This document shows positions 1 to 7,166 of a stretch of 14,099 nucleotides of DNA, piece by piece. The number at the start of each line of letters is the position of its first letter. Positions within the stretch are counted from its first letter, which is position 1. The translations under genes were made by a program, and so were the position numbers. Source of the stretch: CAYZXU01 sp964482535 (GTDB taxonomy: Bacteria; Desulfobacterota; Desulfobacteria; Desulfobacterales; BuS5); NCBI GenBank assembly GCA_964482535.1, contig CAYZXU010000061.1:1-14099 (forward strand), in the 5' to 3' direction. A model generated the notes under the pieces. It was not told the origin of the DNA. It worked only from the letters and a program-made list of their open reading frames with translations, and made no database searches.

Positions 1-53
1 GGGATACATTTTCACACCAGGCATTTTATGACATTTTCACACCGCCGCTAACA
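1..53. mobile_element. Possible terminal fragment of an IS21-type insertion sequence
   Basis: The 13-mer acattttcacacc occurs twice, at 6-18 and 31-43, with a related gcattttatg between the copies. The stretch then runs into ccgccgctaaca, ending in CA at 52-53. Multiple short subterminal repeats and a terminal TG...CA dinucleotide are typical of IS21-family ends, so this may be the last bases of such an element whose istA/istB genes lie to the left, outside the window. No transposase sequence or target duplication is visible, so the call rests only on the repeat pattern. It could instead be a short local duplication. Confidence 0.3.
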
Positions 54-69
54 CTTGGGGTTATACATC

Positions 70-308
70 ATGTTATTATTTATGAAATTGTATGGTGAAG
101 CAGTTAAACATGAGCAATCCAGGGTCGCCTATGCAATGAAAAAGAAGTTGAAAACGAGAGAAAGAAAAAAGAGAAAATTTATGAAGAGTATTTTATAGGA
201 GTTTCGCCATTAGAAAAGCTTATTAAAAACTTGTACTTAGACTATAAGGAGTATCTCATACGAGACGAAGCTGAAAACCCATGGAATTACAAAGAAGATA
301 CCGAATAA
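70..308 (+). pseudogene. Frameshifted small plus-strand ORF of unknown function
   Basis: An ATG at 70 opens a 42-codon frame that begins MLLFMKLYGEAVKHEQ and stops at 198. A second frame, open from 114 (just after a TGA at 111-113) to a TAA at 306-308, has no ATG, GTG or TTG near its beginning. It reads as plausible protein, rich in Lys, Glu and Tyr, including IGVSPLEKLIKNLYLDYKEY. Adding one base near 142-150 would join the two into one charged protein of about 79 residues, which suggests a single-base deletion. I do not recognise the family. It sits between a possible IS end and the terminator of the topA operon and faces that operon, which fits a decayed gene in a low-constraint spot. It could also be chance open sequence. 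Confidence 0.25.
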
Positions 309-388
309 AAAAATGGAGCTGACCACAAAAGCCGAGCCGATTTTTTGCAAATTTAAAGAGTTATGCGGCTTTTGTGTCAGCTCATTTT
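305..388 (-). terminator. Long-stem intrinsic terminator of the topA operon
   Basis: The arm gagctgaccacaaaagcc (316-333) is the reverse complement of ggcttttgtgtcagctc (367-383) apart from one bulged base. Pairing continues outward through AAAATG/CATTTT with a second bulge, giving about 22 bp around a loop of some 33 nt. Read on the minus strand the hairpin is followed directly by a run of seven T (307-313). It lies about 55 nt past the topA stop and is the only strong terminator I see for the genes from yajC to topA. The plus-strand side has only a four-T stretch, so it would be weaker in the other direction. Confidence 0.7.
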
Positions 389-440
389 CGGCGTTAAGAT
401 GCCTGACCAAGAAATTAAACCAGTAAATTAAAACCAGGCG

Positions 441-2720
441 CTATTCTTTTTTCTGCCTGTATCCGCACCCCTTTGTATTACATGCCAGATACTCCCCATC
501 TTTTTTAGTCGATTTTTCAACAAGAAATTTGGCTCCGCAGGTCGGACACTTTGCCGCTACCGGTTTGTCCCATAGAGCGAATGTGCAGTCAGGGTAACGG
601 TTGCACCCGTAAAAGAGTTTGCCGCGTCTGGATTTTTTTTCAACAATTTTACCGGCACAGTTCTTTTCAGGACATGCTATTCCGGTATCTGCCCCTGAGC
701 TTTCGGAGTTTAAAGATCTGGTGTTTTTACACGCCGGATATCCGCTGCATGAAAGAAAAGCTCCGAATTTGCCGTGTTTAATTACCATGTTTTTACCGCA
801 TTTTTCACATATTTTATCTGTAACCTCGTCACCAGGATTTTCTATGATCTCTATTTTTCCTTTTTCGTCCCTTGTGTAATTAGCCGTAAATGAGCAGTCA
901 GGATAACCTATACAGGCAAGGTAATTACCGTTTTTCCCAACTTTTATATGAAGCTGCTTGCTGCATAACGGACATTTTAAGCCGGTTGGCATACCAACGC
1001 CTCTCATGCTGAGCATTCCTTCTTTAGCAGCATCAAGTTCTATCTTAAAAGGTTTGTAAAACCGGCTCAATAATTTACTGCAATCCTCCTCGGCGTTTTC
1101 AATACGGTCGAGATTATCCTCCATTCTGGCTGTAAAATTTACGCCAAATACATCGGGAAAACTGTGTACCAGTAAATCATTAACTATGAATCCTAATTCG
1201 CTGGGCCTGAAATAACGTTTAACAAGGTCAACATACCCCTTCCCTCTTATGATCGACAAAATAGCTGCATATGTGCTGGGTCTGCCTATACCGTTTTCCT
1301 CAAGCTCTTTTACCAGTGATGCTTCAGAAAATCTTGGAGGCGGTTGTGTAAAATGCTGTTTTGGCTCCAGTTTGTTTAACTTTAGAACCATACCCTCAGT
1401 AAGTTCCGGCAGGGCATCCTTTTTCTTTTCACTCTCCCTTTCGCTTTGTTCATCAAAAGACATATAAAGAGTCATAAAGCCAGGGAATTTGATTGAAGAC
1501 CCGCTTGTTGTAAAAATATATACGCCGGCTTTTATGGAAATGGAATTCATATTTATAAGAGCATGCTGCATCTGGGATGCAAGAAAACGCTGCCAGATGA
1601 GCCTGTATAAAACAAACTGATCTCTGGAAAGAAAGGGCTGCAGCTTTTCAGGTGTGTTTAAAACAGAAGTGGGACGAATCGCTTCATGGGCATCCTGGGT
1701 CTTTTTTTTATTTTTAAAAAACCTTCGTTTTTCAGGGAGAAATTTATCGCCGAATTTTTTCTTTATAAAATCAATGGCCTGGAAAGCAGCTTCATCCGAT
1801 ATTCTTACAGAGTCCGTTCTCATATAAGTGATAAGACCTTCAGGTTCTCCGGAGCCAATACCCACACCTTCATAAAGCTGCTGGGCAACCATCATGGTTT
1901 TTTTTGCTGTAAATCGAAGTTTTCTAATTGACTCCTGCTGAAGTTTGCTGGTTATAAACGGAGGGGCAGGATTTCTTTTTGTGGTTTTTTTTACTACCTT
2001 GTCCACAACAAAATCACAACCTGACAACTCTTTTAAAATATCGGTGGAAGATTTCTCATCTGGTATAACTATTTTTTTTTTATTTTTTTTTGCCAGTTTT
2101 GCAGTAAAGACAGGTGGAGAATCACTTTCAAGAAATGCGGTAATCGACCAGTATTCCACAGGAATAAAAGCCTGAATAGCTCTTTCCCTTTCACATATTA
2201 TCCTGACTGTCACAGACTGAACTCTGCCCGCACTTAAACCGCCTTTTACTTTTCGCCACAACAAAGGTGAAATCTGATACCCGACCAGTCTGTCTAACAT
2301 CCTGCGAGCCTGTTGAGCCTCATACTTTTTTGCATCCATGAGTTCAGGTGAAGCTAATGCTTCATTAATGGCTTTTTTTGTAAGTTCATGGAAAAGGACT
2401 CTGTGAAAATTTCTTCCTTTTTTTTTAAGCACCTGGGCCGTATGAAATGCAATTGCCTCGCCCTCTCTGTCAGGGTCAGGCGCAAGAAATATCTCTGTGG
2501 AACCGGTGGCTGCTTTTTTTAACGATGTAATAACCTTTTGCTTTCCGTTGATTGGAACATATTCAGGCTCAAAATTATTACTTATGTCTATCCCCATCTC
2601 TTTTGGAGGTAGGTCCATTATATGTCCCACTGTTGCAACCACATTATATTTTGTTCCGGTATACTTCTTTATGGTTCTTATTTTTGTGGGTGATTCTACT
2701 ACAATAAGAGGTTTGCTCAA
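441..2720 (-). CDS. topA: DNA topoisomerase I (type IA)
   Basis: This enzyme relaxes negative supercoils by cutting one strand through a 5'-phosphotyrosine link. The 759-residue product has an N-terminal Toprim domain (VVESPTK at 7-13, with Glu9, and DPDREGE at 82-88 supplying the metal-binding acidic residues) and the LITYMRTDS motif with catalytic Tyr299. The tail carries four zinc ribbons with Cys pairs at 583/586-603/609, 638/641-658/664, 683/688-706/712 and 725/728-747/752. E. coli TopA is longer (865 residues), but all catalytic blocks are present. The start is TTG at 2718-2720. It is supported by the family-typical MSKPLIVVESPTK beginning and by a GAGGG ribosome site at 2727-2731. The TTG overlaps the dprA stop (TTGA), so translation is probably coupled. 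It is the last gene of the yajC operon. Confidence 0.98.
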   Translation of the reverse strand: MSKPLIVVESPTKIRTIKKYTGTKYNVVATVGHIMDLPPKEMGIDISNNFEPEYVPINGKQKVITSLKKAATGSTEIFLAPDPDREGEAIAFHTAQVLKKKGRNFHRVLFHELTKKAINEALASPELMDAKKYEAQQARRMLDRLVGYQISPLLWRKVKGGLSAGRVQSVTVRIICERERAIQAFIPVEYWSITAFLESDSPPVFTAKLAKKNKKKIVIPDEKSSTDILKELSGCDFVVDKVVKKTTKRNPAPPFITSKLQQESIRKLRFTAKKTMMVAQQLYEGVGIGSGEPEGLITYMRTDSVRISDEAAFQAIDFIKKKFGDKFLPEKRRFFKNKKKTQDAHEAIRPTSVLNTPEKLQPFLSRDQFVLYRLIWQRFLASQMQHALINMNSISIKAGVYIFTTSGSSIKFPGFMTLYMSFDEQSERESEKKKDALPELTEGMVLKLNKLEPKQHFTQPPPRFSEASLVKELEENGIGRPSTYAAILSIIRGKGYVDLVKRYFRPSELGFIVNDLLVHSFPDVFGVNFTARMEDNLDRIENAEEDCSKLLSRFYKPFKIELDAAKEGMLSMRGVGMPTGLKCPLCSKQLHIKVGKNGNYLACIGYPDCSFTANYTRDEKGKIEIIENPGDEVTDKICEKCGKNMVIKHGKFGAFLSCSGYPACKNTRSLNSESSGADTGIACPEKNCAGKIVEKKSRRGKLFYGCNRYPDCTFALWDKPVAAKCPTCGAKFLVEKSTKKDGEYLACNTKGCGYRQKKE

Positions 2721-3865
2721 TGTATGCCCTCGCTTAAAAAAGAGAATTTGTCATCTATGGAAAAAAAATTTCCCGGTGTCTGTTTAACCATGCCCTTAAT
2801 CTCAAGTTTGAGTAAAATGCCTGAAAGCTCACCCGGCTCCATGGAAAGTTTTCTAAGCAGATGATCAATATGGAGAGGATAGGGGCCAAGAGATTTAAGC
2901 ACCTTCTTTTCATCATGGGACATGTCCGGAATCTTATCAGCCGGAACATTATAAGGGGATTTGGTTCTGTTTTCTGTTTTATCAGGTAAGGTGTCTATTA
3001 AAACCTGCAACTCTTCAAAAATATCCTCCACATTTTCAATCAATCTGGCGCCCTGTTTTATAAGTCCGTGTGATCCAGCGCTTGCAAAGGAGTTTATACT
3101 GCCGGGAACTGCAAAAACCTCCCTGTTTTGCTCTGCGGCGAGGCGTGCCGTTATCAAGGACCCGCTTCTACTGGCCGCTTCCACAACAACTGTTCCAAGA
3201 CAAAGTCCACTTATTATCCTGTTTCGTATGGGAAAATTTCTTGGTTCAGGTTCGGCAGTTAAAGGAAATTCAGAAATAACAGCTCCGTTTTCAGAAATTA
3301 TGGTAAAAAGCTTTTTGTTCTCCGCAGGATAGATCCTATTTAGACCGCTCCCGAGAACGGCTACTGTCCGTCCTTTTGCCTCAATTGCTCCAATATGCGC
3401 TGCGGTATCTATACCCTTTGCCATGCCGCTTACAACAGTTATTGACCGAGAAGCTAATTCCATCCCCAGCTTTTTTGCAGTTATAATGCCGTAGGATGTT
3501 GCCTTCCTTGATCCAACAAGCGCAATATTATTGATTCTATTTTCCAGACTGCCGAAAACATATAAAAACGGAGGCGGATCAGGTATCTGGAGCAAAAGAA
3601 AAGGATAATCATTATCATTCATTGTAATGATTTTGTAGCTACTGTGTGATAAAAAATCGAGTTCTCTTTTTATAATATCCGGAGTTTTGTGGCCTTTAAT
3701 CAAGGAAACAAGGCGGGGCGTGAATCCTTTAACCTGAAGCATCTCGTCTCTGGACGCTTCAAACACTTTTGCAGGAGATTTAAAATTATCTATAAGACGT
3801 TTAAAAAGATGGTTCCCGATTCCGGGAACGCTTTTTAATTTAAACCAAGGGATTAATTTTTCCAT
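2717..3865 (-). CDS. dprA: DNA-processing protein DprA
   Basis: DprA binds incoming or damaged single-stranded DNA in the cytoplasm and loads RecA on it, and is best known from natural transformation. The 382-residue product has the usual three parts. An N-terminal helical region (about 1-60) contains a helix-hairpin-helix-like VPGIGNHL. A central Rossmann-like core (about 80-285) has ALVGSRKAT at 115-123, VSGMAKGID at 145-153, VLGSGL at 170-175, FPIRNRIISG at 211-220 and SGSLITA at 234-240. A C-terminal winged-helix segment covers about 312-372. The start is ATG at 3863-3865, 15 nt after the secF stop. The gene overlaps topA by 4 nt, and the dprA-topA pairing is common in bacteria. Presence alone does not prove competence, because DprA is widespread in bacteria not known to be transformable. 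Confidence 0.97.
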   Translation of the reverse strand: MEKLIPWFKLKSVPGIGNHLFKRLIDNFKSPAKVFEASRDEMLQVKGFTPRLVSLIKGHKTPDIIKRELDFLSHSSYKIITMNDNDYPFLLLQIPDPPPFLYVFGSLENRINNIALVGSRKATSYGIITAKKLGMELASRSITVVSGMAKGIDTAAHIGAIEAKGRTVAVLGSGLNRIYPAENKKLFTIISENGAVISEFPLTAEPEPRNFPIRNRIISGLCLGTVVVEAASRSGSLITARLAAEQNREVFAVPGSINSFASAGSHGLIKQGARLIENVEDIFEELQVLIDTLPDKTENRTKSPYNVPADKIPDMSHDEKKVLKSLGPYPLHIDHLLRKLSMEPGELSGILLKLEIKGMVKQTPGNFFSIDDKFSFLSEGIH

Positions 3866-3880
3866 AAAAGCATAAAAATT

Positions 3881-4912
3881 CTATTTTTTTCCTTGCCAGG
3901 CAAGAAGTATAGGGCTTGCAACATACACTGAAGAATAGGTTCCTATAAGTATGCCTATGGTCATTGCAAAAGCAAAGTCATGAATAATTCCTCCGCCTAA
4001 AACAAGCAGGGTAACTACAACCACAAGCGTTGTTAAAGATGTCAGTATAGTTCTGCTTAGTGTTTCGTTTATACTTTTATTGATAATAATATCAAATGAT
4101 TTTTTATGATACCTTCTCCGGTTTTCCCGGATACGGTCAAAGACAATTATTGTATCGTTTAATGAATAACCTATAATTGTAAGAAGGGCTGCAATTATGG
4201 GCAGGGTAACCTCTTTATCACACATGGAAAAAATTCCCATTGTTATTGCCACGTCATGGATAAGGGCAACAATTGCCCCCATGGCAAATTTTAACTTGAA
4301 AAACCAGAAGAGCGCCAGTGTAACAGCAAGGGCAATTGCAATAAGAACAGGTATGCTGACGTTAAAAAGTTTAAAAAAAGCTATGGCGCCCATAAGAGCA
4401 GCGGCTATTACGCCGCTTAACATCCATTTTAGTTCAAAACGACCTGAGATATAAATAGTAATAAAAAGGAGAGCATAAAACATGGCAAAAAGGGCTTTTT
4501 CTCTTAAATCTTTTCCAACCTGGGGACCCACCATTTCCGTTCTTCGTATGTTAGCATCAATGCCTGTTGAAGATTTTACAGCATTTATTATATCTTCAGA
4601 AAACCCTTCATTCGTCATAACTGAATTGTTGGTCCGGATGAGATACTCATTTTCCTTTGCTTCACCGAACTGCTGTACAGAGGATTTCCCCAGTTCTATG
4701 GAAGCAAGACCGGATTTAACATCATCAAGGTTTACCTGCTTGACAAATTGAATCTGTATAAGGGTTCCTCCGGCAAAATCGATTCCGTATCGAGGGCCCT
4801 TGTGTATAATAAGTGAAGCTATGCTAAGACAAATCATTATGACTGAAACAATAAAAGCTATATTTTTTTTGCCGATAAAATTTATATTTATGTCAGGCTT
4901 GATAAACTGCAT
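3881..4912 (-). CDS. secF: Protein translocase subunit SecF, with an unusual membrane insertion
   Basis: SecF pairs with SecD in the inner membrane and uses the proton motive force to help pull proteins out through SecYEG. Visible blocks are a first membrane helix (about 18-37), the GIDFAGGT motif (43-50), the periplasmic P4 region ending in MVGPQVGKDL (127-136), GAIVALIHDV (212-221), GYSLNDTIIVFDRIRENRRR (248-267) and the C-terminal membrane helices. The product is 343 residues. Between the VGP motif and the HDV motif it has about 46 residues more than E. coli SecF, all hydrophobic and with a repeated FxLK pattern (159-162 and 205-208). This implies one or two additional membrane segments. 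The ATG start at 4910-4912 has an AGGA ribosome site 6 nt upstream. It lies 80 nt after secD and 15 nt before dprA. Confidence 0.96.
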   Translation of the reverse strand: MQFIKPDININFIGKKNIAFIVSVIMICLSIASLIIHKGPRYGIDFAGGTLIQIQFVKQVNLDDVKSGLASIELGKSSVQQFGEAKENEYLIRTNNSVMTNEGFSEDIINAVKSSTGIDANIRRTEMVGPQVGKDLREKALFAMFYALLFITIYISGRFELKWMLSGVIAAALMGAIAFFKLFNVSIPVLIAIALAVTLALFWFFKLKFAMGAIVALIHDVAITMGIFSMCDKEVTLPIIAALLTIIGYSLNDTIIVFDRIRENRRRYHKKSFDIIINKSINETLSRTILTSLTTLVVVVTLLVLGGGIIHDFAFAMTIGILIGTYSSVYVASPILLAWQGKK

Positions 4913-4947
4913 GTTTAATCCTTTTTAATCTGCTTCGGTCTTTTTAA

Positions 4948-4960
4948 GCAATGCCATTGC
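4948..4960. repeat. Short perfect palindrome in the secD-secF spacer
   Basis: The sequence gcaatgccattgc is self-complementary around its centre and could form a 5-6 bp hairpin with a very small loop in the 80-nt spacer before secF. A modest role in mRNA processing or in adjusting SecF dosage is conceivable, but nothing else supports it. Confidence 0.25.
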
Positions 4961-4992
4961 CAAAAGTTGCTACAATATTATCAGAAAGGCTG

Positions 4993-6573
4993 TTATATGC
5001 TTAGCTTTTTAATTTTCCGGTTTATAAGGAGATAATCGAAAACACACCTTGTCATTATAATTGCTGTGAACATACTTGCAAGAACTCCAAGGCTTAAAGT
5101 TACAGCAAATCCTTTAACAGGACCTGTGCCAAACTGGAAAAGCACTACTGCTGCTATCAGCGTAGTTACATTTGCGTCAAGAATTGTGAGAGTCGCTCTG
5201 CTATAGCCCGCATCCACCGCAGCATATGGAGTTTTGCCAAGTTTCATCTCCTCTCTTATGCGCTCAAAAATAAGAACATTAGCATCCACAGCCATACCTA
5301 TTGTGAGTATTATGCCTGCAATGCCTGGCAGGGTTAAAGTTGCCTGGAAGGCTGCCAGCCCTCCAGCTATTATTATAATGTTCAGAATCAGGGCAAAGTC
5401 TGCCACAAGGCCGGAACCTTTGTAGTAGATAACCATAAACAAGACAACAAACATGCCCCCGATACACATTGACATGAGCCCTTTTCTTATGGAATCATTT
5501 CCAAGAGAAGGACCAACTGTTCTTTCTTCAAGTATTTTAACAGGTGCAGGAAGAGCGCCGGCACGAAGGACTATTGCAAGGTCTCTCGCTGTTTCCGCTG
5601 TGAAATTGCCGGTTATGCGAGCTTCGCCACCGCTGATTTTGTCTTGAATTACAGGCGCTGAATAGACTTTTTTGTCCAGCACTATTGCAAGACGTTTTTT
5701 AATATTGTCTTCGGTTATTCTTTCAAAAATTCTTGCGCCTTTTTTATCAAATTTGATTGAGACATAAGGTTCATTAAACTGGGAATCAATCTGAACAACA
5801 GCATCAGTTAAGTATGCTCCAGTTAAAAGAGTTCGCTTTTTTATTAGATATGGAGTTTTAATAACCCTGTTTGTTTCGCTGTTTTTCTTATATTCGTACA
5901 GCAGTTCCCTGCCAGGAGGAATGTTCCCCTTTAATGCTGCGGCAATGTCACCCGTCTCATCCAAAAGTTTAAATTCAAGCAGGGCTGTCTTGCCGATAAG
6001 TGCCTTTGCTCTTTTGGCATCCTTTATTCCAGGAAGCTGTATCAGTATTCTTTTGTTTCCCTGGCGACGTATATCAGGCTCGCTTACACCAAACTGATCT
6101 ATTCTGTTTCTTATGGTTTCAAGGGCCTGGTCAACTGCCATTTTTTTGATATGATCAGCCTCCTTGTCAGGCATATCAAGCACAAAATTATGAATTCCGT
6201 TGTCGTTTATGGACTCTTTGACAACACGCATATCCTTAAAGTGCTTGTCAAGGACATCTTTAAATTTATCCAGACTCTCCTGATCATGAAACCTAATGGA
6301 TATCTTTGTTCCTTTAATTAAGCTGATTCCCGCAAATCGTATATTCTCTTTTTGAATTAGATTGCGCATATCCTGGGATAAACGTTCAATGGTACTTTCA
6401 AGCGCCTTGTCAGTGTCAACTTCAAGAACAAGATGCATTCCACCCTGCAGATCCAGACCGAGGTTTATTTTTTTATGGGGCCAGATTGTTGGATTTATAG
6501 TGGGAAGAATATAAAAAATCGAGGCTGCAATAACGATGATTACAGAAATATGTTTCCATGAAAAATTTTTCAA
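4993..6573 (-). CDS. secD: Protein translocase subunit SecD
   Basis: SecD forms the SecDF-YajC inner-membrane complex, which drives late steps of export from the periplasmic side with the proton gradient. The 526-residue product has an N-terminal membrane helix (about 8-27), LGLDLQGGMHLVLEVD (38-53), a large periplasmic region (P1 head and base, about 55-355) and five C-terminal membrane helices. The family motif GMAVDANVLIFERIREE is at 426-442, with the conserved Asp430. The start is TTG at 6571-6573, with a GAGGA ribosome site at 6582-6586 spaced 8 nt away. No ATG lies near the expected N-terminus. The gene follows yajC after 39 nt and precedes secF. Confidence 0.97.
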   Translation of the reverse strand: MKNFSWKHISVIIVIAASIFYILPTINPTIWPHKKINLGLDLQGGMHLVLEVDTDKALESTIERLSQDMRNLIQKENIRFAGISLIKGTKISIRFHDQESLDKFKDVLDKHFKDMRVVKESINDNGIHNFVLDMPDKEADHIKKMAVDQALETIRNRIDQFGVSEPDIRRQGNKRILIQLPGIKDAKRAKALIGKTALLEFKLLDETGDIAAALKGNIPPGRELLYEYKKNSETNRVIKTPYLIKKRTLLTGAYLTDAVVQIDSQFNEPYVSIKFDKKGARIFERITEDNIKKRLAIVLDKKVYSAPVIQDKISGGEARITGNFTAETARDLAIVLRAGALPAPVKILEERTVGPSLGNDSIRKGLMSMCIGGMFVVLFMVIYYKGSGLVADFALILNIIIIAGGLAAFQATLTLPGIAGIILTIGMAVDANVLIFERIREEMKLGKTPYAAVDAGYSRATLTILDANVTTLIAAVVLFQFGTGPVKGFAVTLSLGVLASMFTAIIMTRCVFDYLLINRKIKKLSI

Positions 6574-6581
6574 TTATTTTA

Positions 6582-6586
6582 TCCTC
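6582..6586 (-). promoter_or_regulatory. Ribosome binding site deciding the TTG start of secD
   Basis: GAGGA (minus strand) lies 8 nt upstream of the TTG. This spacing, together with the charged MKNFSWK stretch just before the first membrane helix, fixes the start. Confidence 0.7.
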
Positions 6587-6612
6587 ACGTGTTTATCCGC
6601 ACTCATTAAAAC

Positions 6613-6954
6613 TTATTTTTTTTCTACAGAAACCTTCTGTGGCTGTGGGTTAATTAGAGCATTCACACTGGTTCTTGTCATTTTAACCCGTACTCTGTCA
6701 GCGATTTCCACAGTTATGGTTGTTTCGTCTATGGATGTAATAAGACCGTATATATTACCACTGGTTAATATTTTGTCGCCTTTTTTAAGATTATTTATCA
6801 TCTCCCTGTGCTGTTTTTTCTGTTTGTTCTGGGGACGTATAACCAGAAAATACATTATGGCAAACATTAAAACAAGCGGTATAATCATACCGCCCGGCCC
6901 TGCTCCCTGACCTGCCCCTCCGCCTGTACCCATTGCATATGCTATACTAATCAA
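6613..6954 (-). CDS. yajC: Preprotein translocase subunit YajC
   Basis: YajC is the small single-pass inner-membrane partner of SecD and SecF. The 113-residue product starts with a Gly-rich segment (9-22), then has one membrane helix (about 24-39) followed directly by the family signature VIRPQNKQKK (38-47). A small cytoplasmic domain follows, with LKKGDKILTSGNIYG (56-70). The start is TTG at 6952-6954, with a strong GGAGG site 7 nt upstream. An in-frame ATG seven codons further in (position 8) is possible but has no comparable ribosome site. It is the first gene of the operon that continues through secD, secF, dprA and topA. Confidence 0.95.
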   Translation of the reverse strand: MISIAYAMGTGGGAGQGAGPGGMIIPLVLMFAIMYFLVIRPQNKQKKQHREMINNLKKGDKILTSGNIYGLITSIDETTITVEIADRVRVKMTRTSVNALINPQPQKVSVEKK

Positions 6955-6961
6955 AATAAAA

Positions 6962-6966
6962 CCTCC
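6962..6966 (-). promoter_or_regulatory. Strong Shine-Dalgarno site for the TTG start of yajC
   Basis: A perfect GGAGG lies 7 nt ahead of the TTG and supports the longer N-terminus over the internal ATG. Confidence 0.75.
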
Positions 6967-7012
6967 AAAGTTTAATTTTTGTGTTTAATCGAAAAATGCT
7001 AAATTTTATTAT

Positions 7013-7040
7013 GGATTCCCGCTTCCGCGGGAATGACGAC
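7013..7040. repeat. GC-rich palindromic repeat (dRS3-like) in the yajC leader
   Basis: The arms attcccgc (7015-7022) and gcgggaat (7027-7034) pair perfectly around a ttcc loop. The flanks give the familiar ggattcccgc...gcgggaatgac form seen as a dispersed intergenic repeat in many proteobacterial genomes and similar in core to the neisserial dRS3 element (ATTCCC-N8-GGGAAT). It is strikingly GC-rich inside an AT-rich spacer. It lies between the rng stop and yajC, downstream of the proposed yajC promoter. It could act as a weak terminator for rng or as a processing site in the yajC leader, but it lacks a proper T-run in the minus direction. Confidence 0.7.
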
Positions 7041-7099
7041 TTTTTACGAATTTATCATTTTTCGTTTGCACACTATTATATTTTATAGAAAATGGCGCA

Positions 7100-7128
7100 G
7101 ATATACTTCAAATGATAATTTACGTCAA
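7100..7128 (-). promoter_or_regulatory. Candidate sigma-70 promoter for the yajC-secDF-dprA-topA operon
   Basis: On the minus strand TTGACG (7123-7128) and TATATC (7100-7105) are separated by 17 nt, in the 212-nt spacer after rng. The predicted start, near 7093, gives a leader of about 140 nt that contains the palindromic repeat. A second -10-like TATAAT at 7075-7080 has no good -35 partner. Confidence 0.5.
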
Positions 7129-7166
7129 TTATTTCTTTGTTTTTTCCTGTGTTAAAAAAATCGACA

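Noticed and set aside
130..160. Programmed -1 ribosomal frameshift at G-AAA-AAG joining the two plus-strand frames
   Set aside because: The heptamer is not a full A-AAA-AAG slippery site, no stimulatory structure or transposase homology is evident, and simple gene decay next to a possible IS end is a simpler explanation.
6536..6910. Plus-strand open frame of 124 codons opposite yajC
   Set aside because: It is hydrophobic only because it mirrors the AT-rich yajC/secD ends. yajC on the other strand has the family signature and a strong ribosome site.
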